A stretch of 64,000 nt of DNA from an uncultured Muribaculum sp. (lineage in GTDB: Bacteria > Bacteroidota > Bacteroidia > Bacteroidales > Muribaculaceae). Below the pieces are notes generated by a model. The model worked only from the letters and a program-made list of their open reading frames with translations, was not told the origin of the DNA and searched no databases. The stretch lies in the NCBI GenBank assembly GCA_910578785.1, contig CAJTSJ010000012.1:6982-70981 (forward strand), given 5' to 3'. The translations under genes were made by a program, and so were the position numbers. Positions 17,832-26,860 of this stretch are shown piece after piece. The stretch's first letter is position 1; every line of letters starts with the position of its first letter.

Positions 17832-18614
17832 TTAATTATATGAGCGCAACCTCATCATCATCTCATCGAAGTCGACCTTATGCGCGTCAAACTCAGGACC
17901 GTCTATGCACACAAATTTGGTTTTGCCGTCGACAGTCACTCGACATGCCCCGCACATACCCGTGCCGTCAACCATGATAGTGTTTAACGAGCACATCGTG
18001 GGCACATCGTACTTCTTGGTCAGCAACGACACGAACTTCATCATTATGGCCGGACCGATAGTGACCACCAGGTCGACAGCTTCGCGCTGAATGACACGTT
18101 CAACACCAGCCGTCACAAGACCTTTCGTACCGTAACTGCCGTCGTCGGTCATGATTATAACTTCATCGGAATAAGGAGCAACCTGCTCTTCAAGAATTAT
18201 CAAGTCTTTTGTGCGGGCGGCAAGCACAGTAATCACGCGGTTGCCGGCCTCCTTCATACCCTTTATAATCGGCAACAACGGAGCCACGCCGACACCTCCG
18301 CCGCAGCAAACCACAGTACCGAATTTCTCGATATGGGTGGCCTGTCCGAGCGGACCCACAACGTCGGTAAGCGATTCGCCCACTTCGAGGCCGCATATCT
18401 TGCCGGTTGACACTCCGACATCCTGCACAACAAGTGTAATAGTACCACGCTCTGTATCGGAGTCTGCTATAGTAAGCGGTATACGCTCGCCATGTTCACA
18501 GGCACGTACTATCACAAAATGACCGGGACGTCGTGAACGCGCTATGGCGGGAGCTTCAACCACAAGTTTTACCACATTTTGCGAGAAATGCTCTTTCTCT
18601 ACTATTCTGTTCAT
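17832..18614 (-). CDS. nfnA: NfnA-type ferredoxin-NADP reductase subunit (FAD, 2Fe-2S)
   Basis: A 260-residue FNR-fold protein that accepts NADH and passes electrons through FAD and a 2Fe-2S cluster to NfnB. The start is ATG 18614 (MNRIVEKEHF), the canonical family N-terminus; an in-frame upstream extension would run back into the untranslated leader. Visible motifs: FAD region RPGHFVIVRACEHGERIPLT, nucleotide site CCGGGVGVAPLLPI, and C-terminal cysteines around MCSLN...GMCGACRVTVDG...KFVCIDGPEFD for the 2Fe-2S cluster. The gene precedes nfnB by 30 bases. A promoter about 93 bases upstream leaves a leader of roughly 85-90 bases. Confidence 0.9.
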   Translation of the reverse strand: MNRIVEKEHFSQNVVKLVVEAPAIARSRRPGHFVIVRACEHGERIPLTIADSDTERGTITLVVQDVGVSTGKICGLEVGESLTDVVGPLGQATHIEKFGTVVCCGGGVGVAPLLPIIKGMKEAGNRVITVLAARTKDLIILEEQVAPYSDEVIIMTDDGSYGTKGLVTAGVERVIQREAVDLVVTIGPAIMMKFVSLLTKKYDVPTMCSLNTIMVDGTGMCGACRVTVDGKTKFVCIDGPEFDAHKVDFDEMMMRLRSYN

Positions 18615-18706
18615 AACTAAGTTGGTTAATATGATTGGTTCATGCTTAGGGCATGCTTTTAACATCAGTTTTGCAATCGCCCATGCGAATATGTTTCGAC
18701 TGACGG

Positions 18707-18736
18707 CAAAGTTAACTCTTTATTTTTAACTTCAAA
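18707..18736 (-). promoter_or_regulatory. Promoter for nfnAB
   Basis: Minus strand: TTTG at 18736-18733, an 18-bp spacer, TAACTTTG at 18714-18707. The predicted leader contains a 7-base direct repeat (CATGCTT on the plus strand at 18641 and 18652) spaced by one helical turn. Confidence 0.6.
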
Positions 18737-18770
18737 ATATACTCCACCCGAAAGTATGCCCGAAAGGTGA

Positions 18771-20369
18771 CTACTTCTTAACTAATTCCATCTTGTCGAC
18801 CTCAGGCATAACCGCTCCGTCGTTGTACAGTCTTACGGCATTGTCCCCGGGCAAAAGGTCGGCATCAACCGACACCGTCGATAGGCCCGATCCGGAATCC
18901 GGAACCTTAACAAGCGTTCCGGGACCTCCGTTGACGCTGACATACATCTCCCTGTCGCCGTCTGACATGACGGCAAACTGCAATTCATATCCACCGCCGT
19001 ATTCCGACCTGACATGACGCCATACTATGTCATTATCAGGACGATATCCAAGATTGGCGGCTTTTACGCCTCCACTGCACAACGAGTCCGGCATGTATGC
19101 AGCCGTACCGACCGCCACAGGGTTGTATAGTTCCTGATATGCCGTCATATAAGCCGTCTCGGCTTCATAGACAGAACGTTCCTTGCGAATGTCGCCCACG
19201 GCCCGGTATATCCTTACACCATGGGCGGGCACCTCTACCGAAAACTCATCCTCGAAACTTCCAAGATCCTTATGTTCAAAAAGGTCACGCATCCTGACTT
19301 TACCGTCAAGGTCAATGTCCGAGAATCTCAAGGTGACAGTATCCGGCGAATCTGACGGATTGTACAGCGCGACGGCACGCGAAGCGCCGTATAGTTCGTC
19401 CACGTCCTTCACCAGCACATAAGTTTCGCCATCGTGCGAAGCCACATAAGCCTGCAGCCCGAGCGGATCCTGATTAAGGGCTATCAGTTCTGTATTTTTC
19501 AGAAGTCTGAGAGTCTCCGGGCGCAACTGCGTCATGTCGCAGCCTATGAGCAAGGGCGACGACATGATGCACCACATTCCGAAATGCGTCCTGTCCTCTT
19601 CGTCGGTCAGAGTGCGTCCCACCTCAAGCATGTCCATGTCGTTATGTCCACGCTCGGCATAAGCCGACAGGTAAAGATTCTGCCTTATTATATTCTCTAT
19701 AGACCTCCAGGAACAATTGATGTCGGTCGACATGCGCCACGAATCGGCCACCTCGTCAACCCACGTACCGGGATAGTCCCAACGGCACACATTGAGCAAA
19801 AGGCCGCCGCGTCCGGTGGCATCCATGGCCTCGCGGATAATACGATAACGCTCTTCCGGATCAAACGAGAGGTGGTCCTTGTTCTGACGGGCCGTACCTC
19901 CGCAATAATCGACCTTGATAAAATCGAATCCCAAATCACCGAAAAACATCCGGCAGTCCTGAATCTCATGTCCGTACAGACCGACATTGCGGGCAATCGT
20001 GTCATTGTCCCAGTTGAATCCGCACGTACTTACGCCCGCGTCACTGTAGATGCCGGCGCGAAGGCCCAGTGAATGTATATGGTCAACCACCGGCTTAAGG
20101 CCTCCCGGAAAGCGTGTCGGATGTATCAGAAGCTCTCCTGTGGCCGTGTCGCGACCGCCGAAATACCCGTCATCGATGTTTATAAACCTATATCCTACCG
20201 AATCAAGCCCGTGGCGCACCATCGCGTCGGCCTGACCCATTATCAGCGAATCGCTTATGTTGACCCTATAAGTGTTCCATGAGCTCCAGCCCATGACCGG
20301 AACATCCTTGGCGGCAACCATCAGGCCCGACATGACAAGTCCCGACAAAATACACCGTATCATATTCAT
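18771..20369 (-). CDS. Secreted alpha-galactosidase, GH27, with C-terminal carbohydrate-binding domain
   Basis: This 532-residue enzyme removes terminal alpha-1,6-galactose from raffinose-type sugars, galactomannan or glycolipids. The start is ATG 20369; an upstream TTG is less likely. A signal peptide covers residues 1-20. The GH27 barrel opens with PVMGWSSWNTYRVNI; the nucleophile is Asp154 in IKVDYCGG and the acid/base Asp216 in WRMSTDI, both intact. The C-terminal ~130 residues (from YEAETAYM) resemble a CBM35-type beta-sandwich. It stands alone between divergent leuA and the nfn operon, with no susCD genes beside it, so it is not part of a visible polysaccharide utilisation locus. Confidence 0.94.
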   Translation of the reverse strand: MNMIRCILSGLVMSGLMVAAKDVPVMGWSSWNTYRVNISDSLIMGQADAMVRHGLDSVGYRFINIDDGYFGGRDTATGELLIHPTRFPGGLKPVVDHIHSLGLRAGIYSDAGVSTCGFNWDNDTIARNVGLYGHEIQDCRMFFGDLGFDFIKVDYCGGTARQNKDHLSFDPEERYRIIREAMDATGRGGLLLNVCRWDYPGTWVDEVADSWRMSTDINCSWRSIENIIRQNLYLSAYAERGHNDMDMLEVGRTLTDEEDRTHFGMWCIMSSPLLIGCDMTQLRPETLRLLKNTELIALNQDPLGLQAYVASHDGETYVLVKDVDELYGASRAVALYNPSDSPDTVTLRFSDIDLDGKVRMRDLFEHKDLGSFEDEFSVEVPAHGVRIYRAVGDIRKERSVYEAETAYMTAYQELYNPVAVGTAAYMPDSLCSGGVKAANLGYRPDNDIVWRHVRSEYGGGYELQFAVMSDGDREMYVSVNGGPGTLVKVPDSGSGLSTVSVDADLLPGDNAVRLYNDGAVMPEVDKMELVKK

Positions 20370-20417
20370 GGCATCCAATATTATTGTTAATTACTATTCA
20401 GAGATATGCCTGCTTCA

Positions 20418-20425
20418 CAAAGATA
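20418..20425 (-). promoter_or_regulatory. Bacteroidetes -7 box upstream of the alpha-galactosidase gene
   Basis: Minus-strand TATCTTTG about 49 bases before the start codon. A TTTG lies only 15 bp farther upstream, too short for a standard -33, so strength is uncertain. Confidence 0.5.
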
Positions 20426-20477
20426 GTAATTATATCCGAACAAACGCATTAACCACCGGGCAACAATCCCTGATTGC

Positions 20478-20506
20478 AGGCCGGCAGACTGCATCCCGCC
20501 AGGCCT
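20478..20506. other. GC-rich hairpin in the alpha-galactosidase/leuA divergent gap
   Basis: AGGCCGGC at 20478-20485 can pair with GCCAGGCCT at 20498-20506 with one bulged A. It is a GC-rich patch in an AT-rich gap, lying upstream of both divergent -7 boxes, so it is probably not a terminator of either gene. Rest of the gap: promoters only. Confidence 0.35.
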
Positions 20507-20583
20507 CCCGACAAGAAAGCATAATAATTTTTCATATAATTCAAATTCTTATTGAACAATTAGAGCAATTATTTGCTTTTAAG

Positions 20584-20615
20584 TTTGACAATATCATAGA
20601 ATATCGTTAAATTTG
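20584..20615 (+). promoter_or_regulatory. Complete Bacteroidetes promoter for leuACDB
   Basis: TTTG at 20584-20587, a 20-bp spacer, then TAAATTTG at 20608-20615: a full match to the primary sigma consensus. The expected leader before leuA is about 53 bases; I see no attenuator peptide or T-box in it. Confidence 0.8.
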
Positions 20616-20674
20616 CAAAATCACATAAATTCAGAATAAATAAGTTACGTATAATCTACAATTTTGACAATCTT

Positions 20675-22171
20675 ATGAGCGACAGATTATTCATATTTGA
20701 CACTACTCTCCGCGATGGTGAACAGGTGCCGGGATGCCAATTGAACACGGTTGAAAAAATCGAAGTGGCCAAAGCGCTTGAAGAGCTGGGGGTGGATGTC
20801 ATCGAGGCGGGTTTTCCGGTGTCAAGCCCCGGCGACTTCAATTCGGTAGTCGAGATATCCAAAGCCGTCACATGGCCCACGATATGCGCTCTGACCCGCG
20901 CGGTGGAAAACGACATACGCGTCGCGGCCGACTCTCTTACATACGCAAAGCGCAAACGCATACATACCGGCATTGGCACTTCGGACTACCACATCAGATA
21001 TAAATTCAATTCTACGCGCGAAGACATTCTTGAACGGGCCATAGCCTGCGTCAAGTACGCTAAACGCTTCGTAGATGATGTACAGTTCTATGCCGAAGAT
21101 GCCGGACGCACCGACAACGAGTATCTCGCCCGCGTGGTGGAGGCCGTCATCAAGGCCGGAGCCACGGTAGTAAACATTCCGGACACTACCGGATACTGCC
21201 TGCCCGAACAGTTCGGACAGAAAATCAAATATCTGATGGAGCATGTGGACGGCATACACAAAGTGACCATAGCCACACACTGCCACAACGATCTGGGCAT
21301 GGCCACGGCAAACACCATAGCCGGAGTGCTCAACGGCGCGAGACAGGCGGAAGTGACCATCAACGGAATCGGTGAGCGAGCCGGCAACACATCGCTTGAA
21401 GAAGTTGCCATGATCCTGCGTTCGCACAAGGAGCTCAATATCGAGACCAACATCAACACTCCCCGGATTTCAGGCATAAGCCGGATGGTGTCAAATCTGA
21501 TGAACATGCCCGTACAGCCCAACAAGGCTATTGTCGGGCGCAACGCCTTTGCACACAGTTCAGGAATACACCAGGACGGAGTGCTCAAGAACCGCGAAAG
21601 CTACGAAATAATCGACCCCAAGGATGTGGGTGTCGACGAAAACTCGATAGTGCTGACCGCACGCTCAGGACGCGCCGCGCTCAAACACCGTCTGCACGTG
21701 CTCGGCATAGACCTTGAAAAAGACGCTCTCGACAAAGCCTACGATGCGTTTCTTAAACTTGCCGACAGGAAAAAGGAAATCAACGACGACGACGTATTGC
21801 TTCTCGCCGGTGAACACCACAAGGCAAAGCATCGCCTGAAACTCGACTTCCTGCAGGTGACATCCGGAGTCGGGGTGAAGGCTGTGGCCTCAATAGGGCT
21901 TGACATTGCCGGAGAGAAGTTCGAGGCCTGCGCCTCAGGCAACGGCCCGGTGGATGCCGCCATCCAGGCCATCAGGCACATCATCAGACGCAAAATGCAC
22001 GTAAAAGAGTTCCTCATCCAGGCCATCAACCACGGCAGCAACGATGTCGGAAAGGTACATATAACCGTCGAACACGAAGGAGTCAACTACTACGGATTTT
22101 CGGCCAACACCGACATCATCGCCGCCAGTGCCGAAGCTTTCATCGACGCTATTAACAAATTTGTCAGATAG
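20675..22171 (+). CDS. leuA: 2-isopropylmalate synthase
   Basis: First committed step of leucine synthesis: condenses acetyl-CoA with 2-oxoisovalerate. The 498-residue protein has the DRE-TIM barrel signature [16 protein letters not shown] at the N-terminus, the metal-binding [12 protein letters not shown], and [16 protein letters not shown]. The C-terminal ~120 residues form the LeuA dimer/regulatory domain that normally gives leucine feedback inhibition. It is the first gene of a leuA-leuC-leuD-leuB operon; leuC follows 9 bases later. Its full length and C-terminal domain separate it from short homocitrate or citramalate synthases, although the family is easily confused. Confidence 0.95.
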   Translation: MSDRLFIFDTTLRDGEQVPGCQLNTVEKIEVAKALEELGVDVIEAGFPVSSPGDFNSVVEISKAVTWPTICALTRAVENDIRVAADSLTYAKRKRIHTGIGTSDYHIRYKFNSTREDILERAIACVKYAKRFVDDVQFYAEDAGRTDNEYLARVVEAVIKAGATVVNIPDTTGYCLPEQFGQKIKYLMEHVDGIHKVTIATHCHNDLGMATANTIAGVLNGARQAEVTINGIGERAGNTSLEEVAMILRSHKELNIETNINTPRISGISRMVSNLMNMPVQPNKAIVGRNAFAHSSGIHQDGVLKNRESYEIIDPKDVGVDENSIVLTARSGRAALKHRLHVLGIDLEKDALDKAYDAFLKLADRKKEINDDDVLLLAGEHHKAKHRLKLDFLQVTSGVGVKAVASIGLDIAGEKFEACASGNGPVDAAIQAIRHIIRRKMHVKEFLIQAINHGSNDVGKVHITVEHEGVNYYGFSANTDIIAASAEAFIDAINKFVR

Positions 22172-22180
22172 ACCCAAATC

Positions 22181-23587
22181 ATGCCAAGCACTTTATTCGA
22201 CAAAATATGGGACTCCCACGCCGTCAGCGTAATGGACGGAGGACCCACGCAATTATATATCGACCGCCACTACTGCCATGAGGTGACCAGTCCGCAGGCT
22301 TTCGACGGTCTGCGCAAAAGAGGGATTGGAGTGTTCCGTCCGGAAAGGACTTTCTGCTCTCCCGACCACAACATACCCACACATGACCAGGACAGACCGA
22401 TAGCCGACCCGGTGTCGCACCATCAGGTGGCAACGCTCGTAAACAATGCCAGAGATTTCGGACTGACATTGTTCGGCATGTGCCACGAAAAGAACGGCAT
22501 AATCCACGTAATCGGACCTGAAAACGGACTTACCCTGCCGGGGTTTACCATCGTATGCGGCGACAGCCACACGTCGACCCACGGAGCATTCGGCGCCGTG
22601 GCGTTCGGCATCGGAACCTCGGAAGTCGAGATGGTGCTTGCGAGCCAGTGCATACTTCAGCCCAAACCGAAGACCATGCGCATAAATATCAACGGCAGGC
22701 TCGGCGACGGAGTGACAGCCAAGGACGTGGCTCTATACATCATAGCCAAAATGACCACAGGCGGAGCGACAGGCTATTTTGTCGAATATGCCGGCGAAGT
22801 GGTCCGCAACATGTCGATGGAGGAGCGCATGACCCTTTGCAACCTTTCAATTGAGATGGGCGCGCGAGGAGGCATGGTAGCCCCCGACCAGACCACTTTC
22901 GACTATATCAAAGGACGCGAATATGCCCCGAATGGCGAAGACTGGGATAAGGCCCTCGCCTATTGGAAGACCTTGAGAACCGACGACGATGCCGTATTTG
23001 ACAAGGAGGTGAATTTCGACGGCTCGGACATCCAGCCGAGAATAACGTTCGGCACTAATCCCGGCATGGGCATAGCCATAAACGAAGCCATCCCGTCGGC
23101 TCCGACAGACGACGACACCGGCCGTGCATCATATGCCAAGTCTCTTCAATATATGGGATTCAGCGAAGGCCAACGACTTGAGGGACATCCGGTAGACTAC
23201 GTATTTCTGGGCAGCTGCACCAATGGACGCCTTGAGGATTTCCGTGCATTCGCCTCGATGGTCAAAGGCCGTAAAAAAGCTCCGGGAGTCACAGCATGGC
23301 TTGTTCCCGGTTCGTGGGCCGTCGACCGCCAGATTCGAGAAGAGGGCCTGGACCGCATATTGGAAGAAGCCGGATTCACCCTGCGCCAACCGGGATGCTC
23401 GGCATGCCTGGCCATGAACGACGACAAAGTACCGACCGCCAAACTGTGCATCTCGACATCCAACCGCAACTTTGAAGGCCGGCAAGGTCCGGGCGCGAGA
23501 ACCATACTGGCAGGCCCGCTCGTAGCGGCGGCATCGGCCATAACCGGAGTCATCACCGATCCTCGAACTTTAAACGAAACCCGATGA
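22181..23587 (+). CDS. leuC: 3-isopropylmalate dehydratase large subunit
   Basis: With LeuD this subunit isomerises 2- to 3-isopropylmalate through a 4Fe-4S cluster. At 468 residues it has the usual length. Motifs: [10 protein letters not shown] at the start, [21 protein letters not shown], the first cluster cysteine in [13 protein letters not shown], and the other two in [16 protein letters not shown] 22181 follows leuA by 9 bases, and its stop overlaps the leuD start as ATGA, a typical arrangement for subunits made in equal amounts. Confidence 0.97.
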   Translation: MPSTLFDKIWDSHAVSVMDGGPTQLYIDRHYCHEVTSPQAFDGLRKRGIGVFRPERTFCSPDHNIPTHDQDRPIADPVSHHQVATLVNNARDFGLTLFGMCHEKNGIIHVIGPENGLTLPGFTIVCGDSHTSTHGAFGAVAFGIGTSEVEMVLASQCILQPKPKTMRININGRLGDGVTAKDVALYIIAKMTTGGATGYFVEYAGEVVRNMSMEERMTLCNLSIEMGARGGMVAPDQTTFDYIKGREYAPNGEDWDKALAYWKTLRTDDDAVFDKEVNFDGSDIQPRITFGTNPGMGIAINEAIPSAPTDDDTGRASYAKSLQYMGFSEGQRLEGHPVDYVFLGSCTNGRLEDFRAFASMVKGRKKAPGVTAWLVPGSWAVDRQIREEGLDRILEEAGFTLRQPGCSACLAMNDDKVPTAKLCISTSNRNFEGRQGPGARTILAGPLVAAASAITGVITDPRTLNETR

Positions 23588-24186
23588 AAGAGAAATTTTC
23601 AATTATAACCTCGACCTGCGTTCCCCTGCCGGTGGAGAATGTGGATACCGACCAGATAATTCCGGCGCGCTTCCTTAAAGCCACCTCAAGAGACGGATTT
23701 GGCGAAAACCTGTTCCGCGACTGGCGTTACGACAGCGAAGGCAATCCGAAAAAGGAATTCGTACTAAACAATCCCAGATATTCCGGATGCATACTTGTTG
23801 CCGGTAAAAACTTCGGATGCGGTTCGAGCAGAGAGCACGCGGCATGGGCCATCGCCGACTACGGTTTCAGAGTGGTCGTGTCAAGCTTTTTTGCCGATAT
23901 CCACAAAAACAACGAGCTAAACAATTTCGTTTTACCCGTAGTGGTCAGCGAATCGTTTCTCGCAGAGCTTTTCGCCAGCATCGAAGCAGACCCCGCCACC
24001 AAGGTCGAAGTTAACCTGACGGAGCAGACCATAACCAATCTGGCCACGGAGAGGCGCGAAAACTTCGACATCGACCCTTATAAAAAGCAATGCCTGGAGA
24101 AGGGTCTTGACGACATCGAGCTAATGCTGGCCCGTAAAGCCGACATCGAGGCATTTGAGACCAAACGCGCTTATCCGCAACTATAA
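23584..24186 (+). CDS. leuD: 3-isopropylmalate dehydratase small subunit
   Basis: Swivel-domain partner of LeuC. The 200-residue protein has [19 protein letters not shown] near the N-terminus and the phosphate/substrate motif [16 protein letters not shown] in the middle, both family hallmarks. Its ATG overlaps the leuC stop by 4 bases. The leuB start follows 31 bases after its stop. Length and motifs give no sign of damage. Confidence 0.97.
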   Translation: MKEKFSIITSTCVPLPVENVDTDQIIPARFLKATSRDGFGENLFRDWRYDSEGNPKKEFVLNNPRYSGCILVAGKNFGCGSSREHAAWAIADYGFRVVVSSFFADIHKNNELNNFVLPVVVSESFLAELFASIEADPATKVEVNLTEQTITNLATERRENFDIDPYKKQCLEKGLDDIELMLARKADIEAFETKRAYPQL

Positions 24187-24217
24187 AGTCATAACGAACA
24201 ACATATCAACAACCACT

Positions 24218-25276
24218 ATGGATTTAAAGATAGCAGTATTGCCCGGCGACGGAATCGGACCGGAAATTTCGACCCACGGAGTCAATGCAATCCAGGCCGT
24301 ATGCGACAAATTCGGACATAATGTGACGTTCTCTTACGGTATAGTCGGAGCCGCGGCCATAGAAGCCGTAGGAGACCCGTTCCCGGAACGCACTTTCAAA
24401 TTGTGCCAGGACAGTGACGCCGTTCTGTTTTCGGCAGTCGGAGACCCCAAATACGACAACAATCCATCGGCAAAGGTGCGTCCCGAACAGGGACTGCTCG
24501 CCATGCGCAAAAAGCTTGGCCTGTTTGCCAACATACGTCCGGTGGAGACATTCAAATGCCTTCTGCATAAATCACCCCTGAAACCTGAGATTGTCAACGG
24601 AGCCGACTTCCTGTGCATACGCGAACTGACCGGAGGCATGTATTTCGGCAAGAAGCACGAGAGCGACACCGAAGCATACGACACCAACTCATACACCCGA
24701 CATGAGATTGAGCGCATACTGAAAGTAGCGTTCGAGTATGCCACCCGGCGCAGACGCCACCTGACTGTGGTTGACAAGGCCAATGTGCTTGCATCATCGC
24801 GTCTATGGCGAAAAATAGCACAGGAGATGGCGGCCGAATACCCCGAAGTGACAACCGACTTCATGTATGTCGACAACGCCGCAATGCGCCTGATTCAGGA
24901 TCCGAGATTTTTCGACGTGATAGTCACCGAAAACACATTCGGCGACATACTCACCGACGAAGGGTCGGTAATATCAGGCTCAATGGGACTTCTGCCGTCG
25001 GCATCAACCGGAACAGGTACTCCCGTGTTCGAGCCAATCCACGGCTCATGGCCGGAGGCCAAAGGCAAAAATATCGCCAACCCGATAGCGCAGATACTGT
25101 CGGCCGCCATGTTGCTCGAATATTTTAATCTCATGGAAGAGGGAGCGCTCATAAGAAAAGCCGTCAAGGCATCGCTCGATGAAAAATTCTCCACACCCGA
25201 CATCACCGGCGAAAAACATGGTCACGGCACGTCGGCCGTAGGTCAATGGATTGTGGAATACATCCAGAGACACTAA
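24218..25276 (+). CDS. leuB: 3-isopropylmalate dehydrogenase
   Basis: NAD-dependent oxidative decarboxylase giving 2-oxoisocaproate, the last pathway step before transamination. The start is ATG 24218 ([17 protein letters not shown]); a farther in-frame ATG inside leuD would add 21 unrelated residues. The 352-residue protein has the substrate-binding [10 protein letters not shown], the nearby conserved Tyr in [12 protein letters not shown], metal-binding Asp in [10 protein letters not shown] and [20 protein letters not shown]. It closes the leu operon and is followed by a strong terminator. Confidence 0.97.
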   Translation: MDLKIAVLPGDGIGPEISTHGVNAIQAVCDKFGHNVTFSYGIVGAAAIEAVGDPFPERTFKLCQDSDAVLFSAVGDPKYDNNPSAKVRPEQGLLAMRKKLGLFANIRPVETFKCLLHKSPLKPEIVNGADFLCIRELTGGMYFGKKHESDTEAYDTNSYTRHEIERILKVAFEYATRRRRHLTVVDKANVLASSRLWRKIAQEMAAEYPEVTTDFMYVDNAAMRLIQDPRFFDVIVTENTFGDILTDEGSVISGSMGLLPSASTGTGTPVFEPIHGSWPEAKGKNIANPIAQILSAAMLLEYFNLMEEGALIRKAVKASLDEKFSTPDITGEKHGHGTSAVGQWIVEYIQRH

Positions 25277-25308
25277 CTGAATTTTACTTCTACTTTACTT
25301 ATATTTTT

Positions 25309-25350
25309 AGTGTGCCGCGACCTGAGACAGTCCGCGGCACACTCTTTTTC
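25309..25350 (+). terminator. Terminator of the leu operon
   Basis: An 11-bp GC-rich stem (AGTGTGCCGCG at 25309-25319, complement at 25333-25343) is followed by CTTTTTC. Confidence 0.88.
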
Positions 25351-25447
25351 ATACCGAAAATGTATCTAAGGCAATACGAACATTAACGCCGGGACCAACG
25401 TTAAAATAATATGAAAAAAACTTAATACACCCACGATGTAGACTACG

Positions 25448-26860
25448 ATGTTAGGACAACGCATTCAGGAATTAATCAAGGAAGCAAAAATAATCAGGAA
25501 TGACATCTCGAAATGGAGACGTCGAAACATTCCCGACACCACATTCATATTTATTCTATCATTCATAATCGGTATATTGTCGGGACTGGGGGCCTCGTGT
25601 CTCCGTGGTCTTATCGTGCTTGTCACCAAACTGCTGACAAGCAGCCTGGAAGCTTCACACATAGGCTACATACTGCTCATACTGCCGCTCATCGGCATCC
25701 TGCTGTCATCAGTCTATTCGAGATATATCGCAAAAGACGACATGTCGCACGGCACCGAAAAAATCATCAGGCTAATCAAAAAGCGTGATTTCAGACTAAA
25801 GCGCAATCTGACCTACTCGCCGATTATCGGATGCTCGCTGACCCTCGGATTCGGAGGCTCGGCCGGAGCGGAAGGCCCTATCGCCTATTCAGGCGCGGCC
25901 ATCGGGAGCAACATCGGGCAGGCGTTCGGAGTGTCGCCCCGGTTAATGATGATACTGATAGGATGTGGCGCGGCCGGCGCTATCTCCGGCATCTACAAAG
26001 CCCCCATCGGAGGCATGCTGTATGCGCTGGAGGTACTTAAGGTCGAGATGTCGACGGTGTCGGTTGTGGCCATGATGATGACATGTCTGATATCGGCCAT
26101 GGTGTCCTACTCTCTCTCAGGATTTAATGTCGATGTGCAGTTTGATCAGCTCCGTGCATTTGAACCGTCAGTGATTCCGCTGGTGTTGCTTATGGGCGTG
26201 TTCTGCGGTCTGTATTCATTCTACTATTTCGGAATAATGCGATATATTGACGGAAAACTCCGCGCCATCAAGAACCATTGGGCTAAAAACATCATAGCAG
26301 GAACAGCCCTGTCGGCATTCATTTTCCTGTTTCCGGCACTTTACGGCGAAGGGTTCGGCAGCATGACCAAAGTGCTTGCCGACAATGTATCGTCAATCAC
26401 CTACTGCAGTCTGTACTACCACTACCACGGCGACACCATTACTTTGCTTCTTGTGCTGACCGGAATGATACTCGTTAAGGCTGTATGCGCCGGACTCACC
26501 AACAGCGGAGGCGGCGTTAGCGGCGACTTCACCCCTACTCTGTTTGCCGGATGCATGGCCGGACTGCTGTTCGCCATGTTCTCCAACTATGTGTTCGGCA
26601 CACATCTTGACGCCGCCAACTTTGCCCTGATGGGGATGGCAGGCGTGATGGCAGGTGTAATACGGGCACCGCTGATGGCAATATTCCTAACAACCGAACT
26701 TACAGGCAACTTAGGCCTGCTCGTACCGATCACGATTACCGCATCTCTGTCGTTCTGCATCGTAAAGATATGCATGAAAGCTCCCTTCTTCCAATCGGCA
26801 TACGTATCGGCGCATCTCGACGAACCCCTGTCAGCCGACAGCAATCAGTCTTCCGAATAG
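25448..26860 (+). CDS. ClC family chloride channel/transporter without CBS domains
   Basis: A 470-residue membrane protein of the ClC fold with about ten or more hydrophobic helices. The selectivity-filter region reads GFGGSAGAEGPIAYSG, with the gating Glu at 142. The next key region is LYALEVLK: Glu195 is followed by Val196 where E. coli ClcA has the internal proton Glu203. It ends in a short hydrophilic tail with no CBS pair. No Bacteroidetes -7 box was found in the 97 bases upstream. Its last 16 bases overlap the end of an oppositely oriented second ClC gene. Ion, coupling and role (acid resistance, halide export) are open. Confidence 0.92.
   Translation: MLGQRIQELIKEAKIIRNDISKWRRRNIPDTTFIFILSFIIGILSGLGASCLRGLIVLVTKLLTSSLEASHIGYILLILPLIGILLSSVYSRYIAKDDMSHGTEKIIRLIKKRDFRLKRNLTYSPIIGCSLTLGFGGSAGAEGPIAYSGAAIGSNIGQAFGVSPRLMMILIGCGAAGAISGIYKAPIGGMLYALEVLKVEMSTVSVVAMMMTCLISAMVSYSLSGFNVDVQFDQLRAFEPSVIPLVLLMGVFCGLYSFYYFGIMRYIDGKLRAIKNHWAKNIIAGTALSAFIFLFPALYGEGFGSMTKVLADNVSSITYCSLYYHYHGDTITLLLVLTGMILVKAVCAGLTNSGGGVSGDFTPTLFAGCMAGLLFAMFSNYVFGTHLDAANFALMGMAGVMAGVIRAPLMAIFLTTELTGNLGLLVPITITASLSFCIVKICMKAPFFQSAYVSAHLDEPLSADSNQSSE

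Noticed and set aside
20616..20674. Leucine attenuator or T-box before leuA
   Set aside because: The leader is only about 53 bases and shows no Leu-rich peptide, T-box motif or terminator pair.
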